Assembly (NCBI GenBank): GCA_002840785.1
Contig: PHCH01000003.1
Location: 62,001 to 126,000 of the forward strand
Reading direction: 5' to 3'
DNA from: Betaproteobacteria bacterium HGW-Betaproteobacteria-4
Lineage (GTDB): Bacteria; Pseudomonadota; Gammaproteobacteria; Burkholderiales; Rhodocyclaceae
DNA length: 64,000 bases
Shown here piece by piece: positions 48,395-58,099 of the stretch. The number at the start of each line of letters is the position of its first letter. Position 1 is the stretch's first letter. The notes beneath the pieces are model-generated. The model was not told the DNA's origin. It searched no databases and saw only the letters and a program-made list of their open reading frames with translations. The translations under genes and the position numbers were made by a program.

Positions 48395-51300
48395 TGCTCC
48401 AAACCTCGCTTCAATCGCCACTCCTTGACCAGTGCGTAGAGCGCCGGAATCACGCCCAGCGTCAGGATCGTCGAAGAAATCATGCCGCCGACCATGGGGG
48501 CCGCGATGCGGCTCATCACTTCGGAACCGGTACCACTGCTCCACATAATGGGCAGCAGGCCGGCCATGATGGCGACGACGGTCATCATCTTCGGACGCAC
48601 CCGTTCGACAGCACCTTCCATGATTGCGTGGTAGAGGTCAGCGGCGCTCGGCACCGCACCCTCGGCTCGTCGCCTTTGCCTGAGCTCTTGCCAGGCCTGG
48701 TCGAGATAGATCAGCATGACGACCCCGGTTTCGGCGGCCACCCCGGCCAGCGCGATGAAGCCGACCGCGACGGCGACGCTCATGTTGTAGCCCAGCCACC
48801 ACATCAGCCAGATGCCACCGACCAGGGCGAAGGGAACGGACAGCATGACAATGACCGTTTCGGTCAGACGCCGGAAATTCAGATAGAGCAACACGAAGAT
48901 GATCGCCAGGGTCAGCGGCACGACTACCGCCAGCTTGGCTTTGGCGCGCTCCATATATTCGAACTGGCCGGACCAGGTGGCGTAGTAACCCGGCGGAAAG
49001 CTGACCTTCTCGCTCACGGCTTTCTGCGCGTCCTTGACGTAGGAACCGACATCGCGGTCACGAATGTCGACAAAGACATAAGCGGCAAGCAAGGCATTTT
49101 CGGTCTTGATGCCGGGGGGACCGTTGCGCAATTCCACCTTGGCCAGCTGGCCAAGCGGAATCATGCCCATGCTGCTCGGAATGAAGACTTCACTGGCAAT
49201 GCTTTGCGGATCCTCGCGCAGGGCGCGCGGATAGCGCACCGCAATGTTGTAGCGCTCCAACCCTTCGACGGCGGTGGTTACCGGGGCACCGCCCAGCGCG
49301 GTGCTGACCACTTGCTGGAAATCGCCGACGGTGATGCCGTAGCGCGCCAGTTGGTCGCGGCGCGGGGTGATGTCGAGGTAATAGCCGCCGGTCACCCGCT
49401 CGGCGTAGGCGCTCGACGTGCCCGGCACCGTCTTGACGGCTTGTTCGATCTGGCGGGCCAGCTTCTCGATCTCGCCCAGATCCTTGCCGAACACCTTGAC
49501 GCCGACCGGCGTGCGGATGCCGGTCGACAGCATGTCGATACGCGCCTTGATCGGCATGGTCCACGAGTTGGCCACACCGGGGAACTTGAGCGCCGCATCC
49601 ATTTCGGCAATCAGCTTGTCCACCGTCATGCCGGCCCGCCATTCCTTTTCCGGCTTGAGGTTGATCACGGTTTCGAACATTTCCATCGGTGCCGGGTCGG
49701 TCGCCGTGGCCGCACGGCCGGCCTTGCCATAGACCGACTCAACTTCGGGGAAGGTCTTGATGACCCGGTCGGTGGTCTGCAGCAGGCGCGCGGCTTCAGT
49801 CACCGACATGCCGGGCAGCGAGGCGGGCATATAGAACAGCGAGCCCTCGTTCAGGGTCGGCATGAATTCGGAACCGATCTGGCGGGCCGGAATGATCGTC
49901 ACCGCCATCGACACCAATGCCAGGACCAGCGTCAGGATCTTGTGGCGCATTACCCACTGGATGATTGGCCGGTAGGCCCAGATCAGGAAGCGATTCACCG
50001 GATTTTTCTGCTCCGGCATGATGCGCCCGCGAATGAAGAACATCATCAGGACCGGCACCAGCGTCACCGACAACAAGGCGGCGCCGGCCATCGAAAAGGT
50101 CTTGGTGAAGGCGAGCGGACTGAACAGACGGCCTTCCTGGCCTTCGAGCGTGAACACCGGCAGGAAAGAAACGGTGATGATCAGCAGCGAGAAGAACAGC
50201 GCCGGGCCGACTTCCTTGCAGGCCTTGATCATGGTTGCCCCGCGCTCCGCCTGGGTGGCGTCGGGTGGGAGGTGCTCTAGCCGCTTGTGGGCGTTCTCGA
50301 TCATCACGATGGCCGCGTCGACCATCGCCCCGATGGCGATGGCGATGCCACCCAGGCTCATGATGTTGCTGCCCATGCCCAGCGAGCGCATGGCGATGAA
50401 AGCGATCAGGATGCCGATCGGCAAGGTCAGGATGGCGACCAGTGCGCTCCGGACGTGCATCAGGAAAACCACGCAGACGACCGCGACGATCAGACTTTCT
50501 TCGAGCAGGGTGTGCTTGAGATTGTCAATCGCGCGCTCGATCAGGCCGGATCGGTCATAGACCGGAACGATATCCACGCCACTTGGTAGCCCGGATTTCA
50601 ATTCCTCGATCTTGGCCTTGACGTTGGCGATGACATCCAGCGCATTCTGACCAAAGCGCGCCATGACGATGCCCGAGACGACTTCGCCTTCGCCGTTCAG
50701 TTCGGTGATGCCACGGCGGCCGGCCGGCACCAGTTCGACTTTCGCCACATCACGCACCAGCACCGGCGTGCCACCGTCGCTTTTCAGAACCAGCGTTTCG
50801 ATGTCCTCGATGCCTTTCAGATAACCGAGGCCGCGGACCATGAATTCCTTTTCAGCCATCTCAATCACCCGGCCGCCGACATCGCGGTTCGATTCGCGAA
50901 TGACCTGGCTCAGGCGGGCGAGCGGGATACCGTAGGTGGCCAGGCGGTGCGGGTCGACCGTGACCTGGTATTCCTTGACGAAACCGCCGACGCTGGCGAC
51001 TTCGGCGACGCCTCCCGCCTTGGTCAGCTGGTAACGGACATACCAGTCCTGGATGCTCCTGAGGTCGGCCAGCGACTGGTTCTTGCCGGTCAGCGCGTAC
51101 TGGAAGACCCAGCCGACGCCGGTCGCATCCGGCCCGAGTTGCGGCGACACCCCGGCCGGCAGGTTGCCCTGGGCGGCGCTGAGGTATTCGAGCACCCGCG
51201 AACGTGCCCAGTAGATATCGGTCCCGTCCTCGAAAATGACGTAGACGTAGGAGGCGCCGAACATCGAAAAACCGCGCACGACCTTGGCCTTGGGTACCGC

Positions 51301-51522
51301 CAGCATGGCCGTGGTCAGCGGGTAGGTGATCTGGTCCTCGACGACCTTGGGCGCCTGCCCGGCATAGGGCGTGTAGACGATGACCTGGACGTCGGAGAGG
51401 TCGGGCAGCGCATCAAGCGGCGTCTTTTTGACGGCATAAATGCCGCCGCCGATCAAGGCCAGGGTGGCCAGCAGGACAATGAACACATTGCGGGCCGACC
51501 ATTCAATCAACTTGCCGAGCAT
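48391..51522 (-). CDS. cusA: CusA-type Cu(I)/Ag(I) RND efflux permease
   Basis: A protein of 1043 residues, full length. It has the RND plan: an N-terminal helix, a large periplasmic loop, six helices, and a repeat. The signature AIGAMVDAAIVMIENAHK is of the HME4 (copper/silver) type, unlike the [10 protein letters not shown] type of the pump at the right edge. Methionines line the periplasmic cleft region (for example NSWTMPIKARIDML). With CusB and CusC it forms a tripartite pump exporting Cu+ and Ag+ from the periplasm. It starts almost directly behind cusB. Confidence 0.93.
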   Translation of the reverse strand: MLGKLIEWSARNVFIVLLATLALIGGGIYAVKKTPLDALPDLSDVQVIVYTPYAGQAPKVVEDQITYPLTTAMLAVPKAKVVRGFSMFGASYVYVIFEDGTDIYWARSRVLEYLSAAQGNLPAGVSPQLGPDATGVGWVFQYALTGKNQSLADLRSIQDWYVRYQLTKAGGVAEVASVGGFVKEYQVTVDPHRLATYGIPLARLSQVIRESNRDVGGRVIEMAEKEFMVRGLGYLKGIEDIETLVLKSDGGTPVLVRDVAKVELVPAGRRGITELNGEGEVVSGIVMARFGQNALDVIANVKAKIEELKSGLPSGVDIVPVYDRSGLIERAIDNLKHTLLEESLIVAVVCVVFLMHVRSALVAILTLPIGILIAFIAMRSLGMGSNIMSLGGIAIAIGAMVDAAIVMIENAHKRLEHLPPDATQAERGATMIKACKEVGPALFFSLLIITVSFLPVFTLEGQEGRLFSPLAFTKTFSMAGAALLSVTLVPVLMMFFIRGRIMPEQKNPVNRFLIWAYRPIIQWVMRHKILTLVLALVSMAVTIIPARQIGSEFMPTLNEGSLFYMPASLPGMSVTEAARLLQTTDRVIKTFPEVESVYGKAGRAATATDPAPMEMFETVINLKPEKEWRAGMTVDKLIAEMDAALKFPGVANSWTMPIKARIDMLSTGIRTPVGVKVFGKDLGEIEKLARQIEQAVKTVPGTSSAYAERVTGGYYLDITPRRDQLARYGITVGDFQQVVSTALGGAPVTTAVEGLERYNIAVRYPRALREDPQSIASEVFIPSSMGMIPLGQLAKVELRNGPPGIKTENALLAAYVFVDIRDRDVGSYVKDAQKAVSEKVSFPPGYYATWSGQFEYMERAKAKLAVVVPLTLAIIFVLLYLNFRRLTETVIVMLSVPFALVGGIWLMWWLGYNMSVAVAVGFIALAGVAAETGVVMLIYLDQAWQELRQRRRAEGAVPSAADLYHAIMEGAVERVRPKMMTVVAIMAGLLPIMWSSGTGSEVMSRIAAPMVGGMISSTILTLGVIPALYALVKEWRLKRGLEQ

Positions 51523-51523
51523 C

Positions 51524-53053
51524 TCAGTGCGCTCCCTGATGGCTGGTCGTCGTCTTGCCGTCCATCTTTTCGAGGCGGACGATCACGAATTCGCCGTTGC
51601 CGCGGTCTTCGAAACTGAAATGCACGGTCTGCCCCGGCAGCAGACCCTTGGCGACATTGGCGTCAGCCAGGCCGAATTCCATGGTCATCGCCGGCCACTT
51701 CAAGGCCGGAATGGCTTCATGATTCATCGAAATCGTGTTGTTTGCCGCGTCGACCGTATCAATGGTGCCCATCGCCGAATAACTCTTCGCGGCCGCCGCC
51801 GCTTTCGGTTCGGAGAAGGTAGACAGCGCCGCCTTGAGATTGCTTTCGGCGTCGATCAGGAAATTCGCGGCCACCACGACTTCCACACCGGCTTCCAGCC
51901 CTTCGAGAATCTCGACGGCATCCTTGCCGCGCATGCCGATCTTGACTGGCTGCGGCTGGAACTTGCCTTCACCGGCAACGCGCAGGACGATCTGGCGTTC
52001 GCCGGTGTCGATAACCGCCGACTTGGGTACGGTGAGCCGGGTCGTATTGCCGGCGGTCGCCAGTTCGACGTGGGCGAACATGCCGGGACGCAGCAAGCCG
52101 TCCTTGTTCGGCAGTTCGAGGCGCACCGGTGTGGTCCGGGTTGCCGTATTCAGGGTCGGATAGAGGTAACTGACTTTGGCTGCGAAGTGACGCCCCGGAA
52201 AGGCATCGATATCGACCATCGCCGACTCACCAACCTTGACCCGTTTGAGATCCTGCTCATAGACATCGGCGATGACCCAGACTGTGGACAGATCGGCAAT
52301 ACGGTAAATTGTCGTCCCCGGTGCGAAGCGCATGCCTTCGACCGCCTTCTTTTCCAGAACGATGCCGGCGACCGGCGAAGCAAAGGTGATCCGGCTCCCA
52401 ACCTGGTTGTCCTTGACCCCCACCTGCCAGTTGGCCAGTCGTTCGCGGGCCGCATCGGCCAGGCGTTGCGCGGCCTCGCGCGCCGACGGGTCGGCGCCCG
52501 GCGTATCGAGCTTCAAGGCCTGCGCAATAGCCAGTTCCTTCTGCGCCGAAACCAGTTCCGGGCTATACACCGAGAACAGGGGCTGGCCGCGCTTGACTGG
52601 ATCGCCACTGGCATTGACCAGCAGTCGCTCGATCCATCCTTCGAAGCGGGGCGCGATGTCGTAAGTTTGCCGTTCGTCGACTTCGATACGGCCGACGGCG
52701 CGGACACCGCCATCGAGCACTTGCATTTCGGCCTTGGCAGTCTTGACGCCCAGGGTCTGCAGGCGAGCCGGGCTGACCTTGACGGCCCCCTCGCCATCCG
52801 GTTCATCGCCTTCGTAGACCGCGATATAGTCCATCCCCATCGAGTCTTTCTTTGGTGTCGGCGAGGTGTCGGGCAAGCCCATCGGATTGCGGTAGTAGAG
52901 CACCTTGCGTTCGGCCTTGCCTTCGCCGGCGACCGATGCTTGGTTTGGGGTGGCGGCATTGCTCGTATCGCCGTGCTGACCGGTTCGGTAACCACCATAG
53001 GCGGCAATAACCGCAACGGCGACCAGGGATAAAACGAGGGACGACTTCTTCAC
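51524..53053 (-). CDS. cusB: CusB-type periplasmic adaptor with CusF-like C-terminal domain
   Basis: A protein of 509 residues. After one N-terminal membrane/signal helix there is a heavy-metal-binding motif (YYRNPMGLPDTS...KDSMGMDY). Then come the lipoyl and barrel domains of membrane-fusion proteins (VDERQTYDIAPRFEGWIERL; FASPVAGIVLEKKAVEGM). The last ~80 residues are a fused CusF-like domain (YSAMGTIDTVDAANNTISM and HEAIPALKWPAMTMEF), with the W-x-x-M-x-M copper site intact. It links CusA to CusC and delivers metal. It overlaps the cusC stop by 4 bases. Confidence 0.92.
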   Translation of the reverse strand: MKKSSLVLSLVAVAVIAAYGGYRTGQHGDTSNAATPNQASVAGEGKAERKVLYYRNPMGLPDTSPTPKKDSMGMDYIAVYEGDEPDGEGAVKVSPARLQTLGVKTAKAEMQVLDGGVRAVGRIEVDERQTYDIAPRFEGWIERLLVNASGDPVKRGQPLFSVYSPELVSAQKELAIAQALKLDTPGADPSAREAAQRLADAARERLANWQVGVKDNQVGSRITFASPVAGIVLEKKAVEGMRFAPGTTIYRIADLSTVWVIADVYEQDLKRVKVGESAMVDIDAFPGRHFAAKVSYLYPTLNTATRTTPVRLELPNKDGLLRPGMFAHVELATAGNTTRLTVPKSAVIDTGERQIVLRVAGEGKFQPQPVKIGMRGKDAVEILEGLEAGVEVVVAANFLIDAESNLKAALSTFSEPKAAAAAKSYSAMGTIDTVDAANNTISMNHEAIPALKWPAMTMEFGLADANVAKGLLPGQTVHFSFEDRGNGEFVIVRLEKMDGKTTTSHQGAH

Positions 53054-54351
53054 AGCGGTGCTCCTACCAATTGTTCGAGTTCAGCTTGACGGATATTGGC
53101 GTCGACCTCGGCGTCGAGCAGAGCCAGCCGGGCGCGCAGAATCTGCCGTTCCGCCTCGATCAGGGTATTGAAATTGACCCGTCCACTTTCATAGCCGGCC
53201 TGTGCCGCATCCAGCGTAGCTCGGGCTTGCGGCAACAGCGTGTCGCGCAACAGGCGGGCCTTGTCGACACTGGCATTGAGGCCGGCCAACGTTTCACCAA
53301 GACGCCCGTTGAGCCGGGCCTCAGCGGCGGCCACGCGTTCGCGGGCGGCGTCCAGCCGGTACCCGGCTTCCCGTTCCTGGGCGCGACGGGAAGATTGTTG
53401 CAGCGGGATATTGACTTCCAGCATCAGGTCCCAGGTTTGCGGACCGATCATCTCGGATCGCGGACGATTGTTGGTCAGGGCGACGCCGAAGTCGGGATAG
53501 CGATTCAGGTAGGTCAGATCCTTGCCCTTCTCGGCGGCATCGACCCCCAGTCGCTCCCGGCTCAAGTCGGGGGAAATCTCCTTGGCGCGGGCAAAAACCT
53601 GCACCAGCGTCGGACTTGGCGGGATTGTCGCGAGACGTACTGGTTCGGCCAAAGGGGCATCGGCATCCCGGGGCAGCAAAGCATTCAGCTTGGCGGCAGC
53701 ATCGCGGCGCCGCCGTTCGCTTTCGACCAGATCGACCTTGAGACTGGTGCTCTCGCTCTGGGCGCGGACCGCGTCCTGTTGCGGCACCAGGCCCACGCTA
53801 TAGCGTTGAACTACCAGATGCTCGAGCGCGCCAACGAGTTGCAGGGTTTCGTTGAGAATTCGCGACTGGCCCACCGCCTGGAAATAACGCGCATAGGCCG
53901 TCTTGATTTTCCCTTCCAGATCGAGGCGGGCCGTATCGTGGCTGGTATCCGCCTGGCCGGCCAGCGCTTCCGCGACCTCGCCCCGCAAGCCGCGTTTGCC
54001 GGGGAAGGGAAACCCCTGAATGACCCGGTAGCGGGTGGTGCCCACCTCGCCCGGCAGCAGCGACGCGGACTTACCGGGGGTCATCGCATTGGTGAAATCC
54101 ATCAGTTCGACCTGGAATTTCGGATCGGGCAAGGCCGATGCGGATTCCACCCGTTCATGCTGCGCCTGGGCATCGAGGCGACGAACCCGCAGGTCGGGAT
54201 TGTGCTCGCGGGCGTAGGCCAACAATTCGTCGACCGTTTTTCCCGGTACATCTTCTGCCGCCATGCCGAACTGCGTCCAGAGCGCCAGCGACACGGCAAC
54301 GGCGGCAAGGCGCCACGGGCTTTTTCCTGAGCGAACCAGGCGAGCATCCAT
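53050..54351 (-). CDS. cusC: CusC-type outer-membrane factor
   Basis: A protein of 433 residues from the ATG at 54351, which has GGAG about 9 bases upstream; a GTG at 54369 would add 6. The signal peptide is near residues 1-32. The remaining sequence is OEP-family coiled coil with two repeats (VDELLAYAREHNPDLRVRRL; AGYESGRVNFNTLIEAERQ). It supplies the outer-membrane channel for CusAB. It is shorter and unrelated in detail to the TolC protein at 11728. Confidence 0.9.
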   Translation of the reverse strand: MDARLVRSGKSPWRLAAVAVSLALWTQFGMAAEDVPGKTVDELLAYAREHNPDLRVRRLDAQAQHERVESASALPDPKFQVELMDFTNAMTPGKSASLLPGEVGTTRYRVIQGFPFPGKRGLRGEVAEALAGQADTSHDTARLDLEGKIKTAYARYFQAVGQSRILNETLQLVGALEHLVVQRYSVGLVPQQDAVRAQSESTSLKVDLVESERRRRDAAAKLNALLPRDADAPLAEPVRLATIPPSPTLVQVFARAKEISPDLSRERLGVDAAEKGKDLTYLNRYPDFGVALTNNRPRSEMIGPQTWDLMLEVNIPLQQSSRRAQEREAGYRLDAARERVAAAEARLNGRLGETLAGLNASVDKARLLRDTLLPQARATLDAAQAGYESGRVNFNTLIEAERQILRARLALLDAEVDANIRQAELEQLVGAPL

Positions 54352-54372
54352 CACTGCGGTCTCCAGCACTGT

Positions 54373-54726
54373 TTACTTGGTATTTTCCAACGAAGACACG
54401 GTCAGCGTGCCGCCCATGTCCATGGCGACAAAGCGAATCTTGTCGCCGGGTTTAACCTGGTCGAGCATCGCCTTGTCCTTGACGGCAAAAGCCATCGTCA
54501 TGCCCGGCATATTGAGGTTTCCCAACGGACCGTGCGCGATGGTGATCTTGCCGGCCGCCTTGTCCACTTTCTTGACCGTGCCTTCCGACATTTTGGCCAT
54601 GGGCTGGCCGGCGTCATGCGACATGCCTGCACCGTGCTTCATGTCCATGTGTCCGGACTCGGCGATGGCCGGGGTGTTGGCGATGGCAAGGAAAGCCAGG
54701 GTGGCGACGGTGATTGCAGTTTTCAT
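54373..54726 (-). CDS. cusF: CusF-like periplasmic copper chaperone
   Basis: A protein of 117 residues from the ATG at 54726 (an AGGAG lies upstream in the 5'-CACAGGAGTTCTC context). The signal peptide ends near residue 22. The mature part has a Met/His segment (GHMDMKHGAGMSH) and the OB-fold copper site. The usual W-x-x-M-T-M appears here as NMPGMTMAF, so the tryptophan that caps copper in E. coli CusF is replaced by Met. It heads the cus operon. Confidence 0.85.
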   Translation of the reverse strand: MKTAITVATLAFLAIANTPAIAESGHMDMKHGAGMSHDAGQPMAKMSEGTVKKVDKAAGKITIAHGPLGNLNMPGMTMAFAVKDKAMLDQVKPGDKIRFVAMDMGGTLTVSSLENTK

Positions 54727-54758
54727 GAGAACTCCTGTGGTGTGGTTCAATTTAGATG

Positions 54759-54772
54759 TTACAAAATGAAAG
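54759..54772 (-). promoter_or_regulatory. Possible CopR half-box upstream of cusF
   Basis: TTACA-AAAT-GAAAG has one perfect half of the shared motif. It lies 33 bases upstream of the cusF start, so it could activate the cus operon; weak on its own. Confidence 0.3.
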
Positions 54773-54810
54773 GAATATTCAGGCGACTGATGCGTTATCG
54801 GCGGACTGAC

Positions 54811-55698
54811 CTAGAACCAGAAACGCAATCCGGCCACCCAACGCGTTTCTCCGACACGCTCATCAGCATCACGAGCTATGTCGGCTGTTTGACCGAATTT
54901 CTCTACCCGCTCGACCCCGATGTAGGGGGCAATCTGGCGCGAGAATTCGTAGCGCAGGCGCAAACCCAACGCGCCGTCGGACAAGCCACTGCCGATATTC
55001 CGTGCCAGGTCGCGCTTGCCATAGAGATTGAACTCGGCACGTGGCTGCAGAATGAGGCGTTGGGTAAGCAGGAGGTCATAGTCTGCAGCGAGGCGCAAGG
55101 CACTACGGCCGTCCTCACCCAGATAGGCGGCCGCTTCCACTTCAAACCAGTAGGGGGCCAGCCCCTGGATGCCCAAAGCCAGCCAGGAACGATTGGGGCC
55201 GACACCGCTATCGTGGCGTACGCCAAGTTGCGCATCCCAGTAATTGGCGACGGCATGCCCCCACAACAGTTCGGTACGGGCTTCTTGAAGCTGGCCCTTG
55301 GCGTAATCTCCTTCAGCCTTGATCACCAGACGATCGTAGTCACGACCAAACCATGCCTGCAGGTCGTAGGCGGTCGAATTGGCGCCGTCATTGGTTCTAA
55401 TGTGCTCCAGACGGTCAACCAGCAGGCTGCCGAAATTGTGCTCGTCGGCCAGTCGCAGTTGGCGCGGTCCGGACTGCGCATATTCGCCACTGTCCAGCGT
55501 ATTGCCATCCGCATAGGCATGCGGATCGCGCGCGTTGGTCGGGGCTGATCCGCCTTGCATGCTCCTGTTGCCATGATCCATAGCAGCCATTTCCTGTCCC
55601 GATTGAGCCCAGACGGGCTGAAAACCGGCAATCGCAACGAGGGCGATCAGCGCTTTGCGCATCTTCATCTTCATTCCCTTTTGGCCGAATTTACTCAT
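54811..55698 (-). CDS. copB: CopB/PcoB outer-membrane copper-resistance protein
   Basis: A protein of 295 residues from an ATG that overlaps the CopA stop (ATGA); an internal ATG at 55674 may be used instead and gives a cleaner signal peptide (KALIALVAIAGFQPVWA). The mature part has a short Met/His region (MAAMDHGNRSMQGG), then beta-strands of an outer-membrane barrel (LLWGHAVANYWDAQLGVRHD; APYWFEVEAAAYLG) and ends with GLRFWF, a terminal aromatic as expected for barrels. It works with CopA in periplasmic copper tolerance. Confidence 0.9.
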   Translation of the reverse strand: MSKFGQKGMKMKMRKALIALVAIAGFQPVWAQSGQEMAAMDHGNRSMQGGSAPTNARDPHAYADGNTLDSGEYAQSGPRQLRLADEHNFGSLLVDRLEHIRTNDGANSTAYDLQAWFGRDYDRLVIKAEGDYAKGQLQEARTELLWGHAVANYWDAQLGVRHDSGVGPNRSWLALGIQGLAPYWFEVEAAAYLGEDGRSALRLAADYDLLLTQRLILQPRAEFNLYGKRDLARNIGSGLSDGALGLRLRYEFSRQIAPYIGVERVEKFGQTADIARDADERVGETRWVAGLRFWF

Positions 55699-57551
55699 GA
55701 CACCACCACCTCTCGGAACATGCCGGCGTGCATGTGGAACATCAGGTGGCAGTGCCAGGCCCAGCGTCCAACCGCATCCGCATTCACGAGAAAACTGATG
55801 CGTTGAGCCGGTTGCACCGGGATGGTATGGCGACGTGCCTGAAATTTCCCCTCTGCTGTTTCCAGCTCGCTCCACAGACCGTGCATATGCATCGGGTGCG
55901 TCATCATCGTGTCGTTCTGCAGAATGACCCGCACCCGTTCGCCATGTTTGAAATGCACCGGCGTGCTGCTGCCGAACTCAAGGCCGTCGAACGACCAGGT
56001 GTAGCGTTCCATATTGCCGGTCAGGTGCAGTTCGACTTCGCGCGTCGGCCCGCGCGGGTCGAGCGGGCCGCCAATCGTGGACAGATCGGCCAGCGTCAAT
56101 ACCTTGCGACCATTGTTGCGCAGACCAATGCCAGGATCATCAAGGCCGGTGCGTGGCATATCGACGCGCATATCGGTGCTCGGGCCATACTCCGTCCTGG
56201 CGTGGTGGACTTTAGCGGATGGTTTGGCCAGCGGATTGTCGTGCATCATGTGCTGGCTATGATCCATTGCCATCGCACCATGCCCCATATTGTCCATGTC
56301 ATGCGCCATCGGCATGGCGCCGTGATCCATGCCCGGCATCTCATGACTCATGGATGCGCGGTCCATTCCCGGCATTGCCCCATGGCTCATGCCCCCCATG
56401 CTGCCCATCATGTCGGCCATGGTCAGCCATTCGACCTTGTCAAGCATCGGCACCGGCGCCTCCAATCCGGCACGCACGGCCAGCGTACCGCGGGCGTAGC
56501 CACTGCGATCCATGGACTGGGCAAAGATCGTATGTGCTTCTTCTGTCGGCTCGATCAGTACATCGTAGGTTTCACCCGGGCCGAAGCGGAATTCGTCGAC
56601 GGTGACCGGTTCGACATTGACGCCATCCGACTGGACGACCGTCAGCTTCAGGCCCGGAATACGCACGTCGTAAAAGCTATTGGCGGCACCATTGATGAAG
56701 CGCAGGCGAATCCGCTCGCCGGGACGGAAAAGCCCCGTCCAGTTGCCAGCCGGGGTCGTGCCATTCATCAAGTAGGTATAGGTGGCTGCGGACAAATCGG
56801 CGAGATCAGTCGGATTCATGCGCATTTCGTTCCACATCTTGCGCTTCTCGATTGCTGCAGCGACACCGCCATCCGAGACATCACGGAAGAAATCGCCGAC
56901 CGTTGGCTTGCTGTAGTTGTAATAGTCGCTTTGGACTTTGAGTTTGGCGAACACATGTTCCGGATTCTCGTCGGTCCAGTCCGACAACTGAACAACATAG
57001 TCACGATCCGCGCGGATTGTTTCGCCGCCCCGCGGTTCGACGATGATCGCCCCGTACATTCCCGTCTGCTCCTGATGGCCGGAATGCGAGTGATACCAGT
57101 AAGTACCGCTTTGCTGGAGGCGAAAACGATAGGTGAATGTTTCCCCGGGGGCAATGCCGGCGAAACTGATGCCGGGAACCCCATCCATCTGGAAGGGCAG
57201 GAGGATGCCGTGCCAATGAATCGAGGTGGCGACCGGCAGACGGTTGTTCACCCGGATGGTGACCATGTCGCCTTCGCGCAAGCGCAGGGTAGGCGCCGGC
57301 AGCGAGCCGTTGATGGTCGTCGCCAGTCGCATCTCCCCGGTAAAGTTTACGGGGGTTTCCGCGACTGTCAGTTGAATTTCGGGTCCGGATAGTACGGGTG
57401 CGCTACCCGTCGGCGTCAGGCCAAGCGGGGCGACTGCTGCTTGCACCCAAGGCGAGATGCCTGCCAGCACACCACCGCCGATCAGACCCTGCACGAACCG
57501 GCGACGTGGCGTTAATATACTTGCCGGATTGTTCCTCTGAAAAAGTTTCAT
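55695..57551 (-). CDS. copA/pcoA: CopA/PcoA multicopper oxidase
   Basis: A protein of 618 residues. The N-terminus has a Tat-type signal (PRRRFVQGLIGGGVLAGI), as copper is loaded before export. Copper ligand motifs are all present: HWHGILLPFQMDGVPG, YWYHSHSGHQEQTG, HPMHMHGLWSE and WAWHCHLMFHMHAGM. A Met-rich insert of about 60 residues (MGSMGGMSHGAMPGMDRASM and onward, near 380-445) binds extra Cu(I). It oxidises Cu(I) in the periplasm. It is co-translated with copB. Confidence 0.94.
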   Translation of the reverse strand: MKLFQRNNPASILTPRRRFVQGLIGGGVLAGISPWVQAAVAPLGLTPTGSAPVLSGPEIQLTVAETPVNFTGEMRLATTINGSLPAPTLRLREGDMVTIRVNNRLPVATSIHWHGILLPFQMDGVPGISFAGIAPGETFTYRFRLQQSGTYWYHSHSGHQEQTGMYGAIIVEPRGGETIRADRDYVVQLSDWTDENPEHVFAKLKVQSDYYNYSKPTVGDFFRDVSDGGVAAAIEKRKMWNEMRMNPTDLADLSAATYTYLMNGTTPAGNWTGLFRPGERIRLRFINGAANSFYDVRIPGLKLTVVQSDGVNVEPVTVDEFRFGPGETYDVLIEPTEEAHTIFAQSMDRSGYARGTLAVRAGLEAPVPMLDKVEWLTMADMMGSMGGMSHGAMPGMDRASMSHEMPGMDHGAMPMAHDMDNMGHGAMAMDHSQHMMHDNPLAKPSAKVHHARTEYGPSTDMRVDMPRTGLDDPGIGLRNNGRKVLTLADLSTIGGPLDPRGPTREVELHLTGNMERYTWSFDGLEFGSSTPVHFKHGERVRVILQNDTMMTHPMHMHGLWSELETAEGKFQARRHTIPVQPAQRISFLVNADAVGRWAWHCHLMFHMHAGMFREVVVS

Positions 57552-57562
57552 TTTGCTTCCCG

Positions 57563-58003
57563 TCAGTGCTTGGCGTAGACACTAGTGCTGCCGTCCTGAG
57601 TGACCAGCAGGGTTTCATACGGCACAGGGCGAGGACTTTCCATCCCGGGAGAACCTGGCGGCATGGATGGCACGGCCAGTCCGAGGGCCTTTGGCTTCTC
57701 CTTGATCAAGCGTTCAATGTCGGCTGCCGGCACATGGCCTTCGACGACATAGCCGGCGACCTTTGCAGTATGGCAAGAGCCGAGGCGATCGGGCATACCC
57801 AGACGCTTGCGCGTCCCTGGCACATCGTTGACCTCATGAGTGCGCACCTCGAACCCGGCGGCCTTGAGATGATCGACCCACTTGCCGCAGCAACCGCAGT
57901 AGGGACTCTTATAGACATCGACCATTTCGGCCGCCGATGCAGGCAAGGTGATGCCTGTGCCCAGGGCAAATACAGTCAGGAAAACAGCGATGGGCTTCGT
58001 CAT
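57563..58003 (-). CDS. DUF411 periplasmic metal-binding protein
   Basis: A protein of 146 residues. The signal peptide ends near residue 24. The DUF411 motif SPYCGCCGKWVDHLKAAGF is followed by LGSCHTAKVAGYVVEGHVP, giving three or four cysteines for metal. This family is found in copper and silver clusters. It starts the copAB transcript on the - strand, 11 bases before copA, and has a strong CopR box 72 bases upstream. Confidence 0.85.
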   Translation of the reverse strand: MTKPIAVFLTVFALGTGITLPASAAEMVDVYKSPYCGCCGKWVDHLKAAGFEVRTHEVNDVPGTRKRLGMPDRLGSCHTAKVAGYVVEGHVPAADIERLIKEKPKALGLAVPSMPPGSPGMESPRPVPYETLLVTQDGSTSVYAKH

Positions 58004-58074
58004 GAAAATATTCCTCAGGAGATCAAGTGCGGTCAGTATGGTGTTACGTGACCAACAAAAAGCTGACCGCGAAA

Positions 58075-58088
58075 TTACATTTCTGTAA
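58075..58088 (-). promoter_or_regulatory. CopR box upstream of the DUF411-copA-copB operon
   Basis: TTACA-TTTC-TGTAA is a perfect inverted repeat of the shared motif. It lies between the stop of the cytochrome gene and the DUF411 start. Confidence 0.65.
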
Positions 58089-58099
58089 GCTTCGATCGC

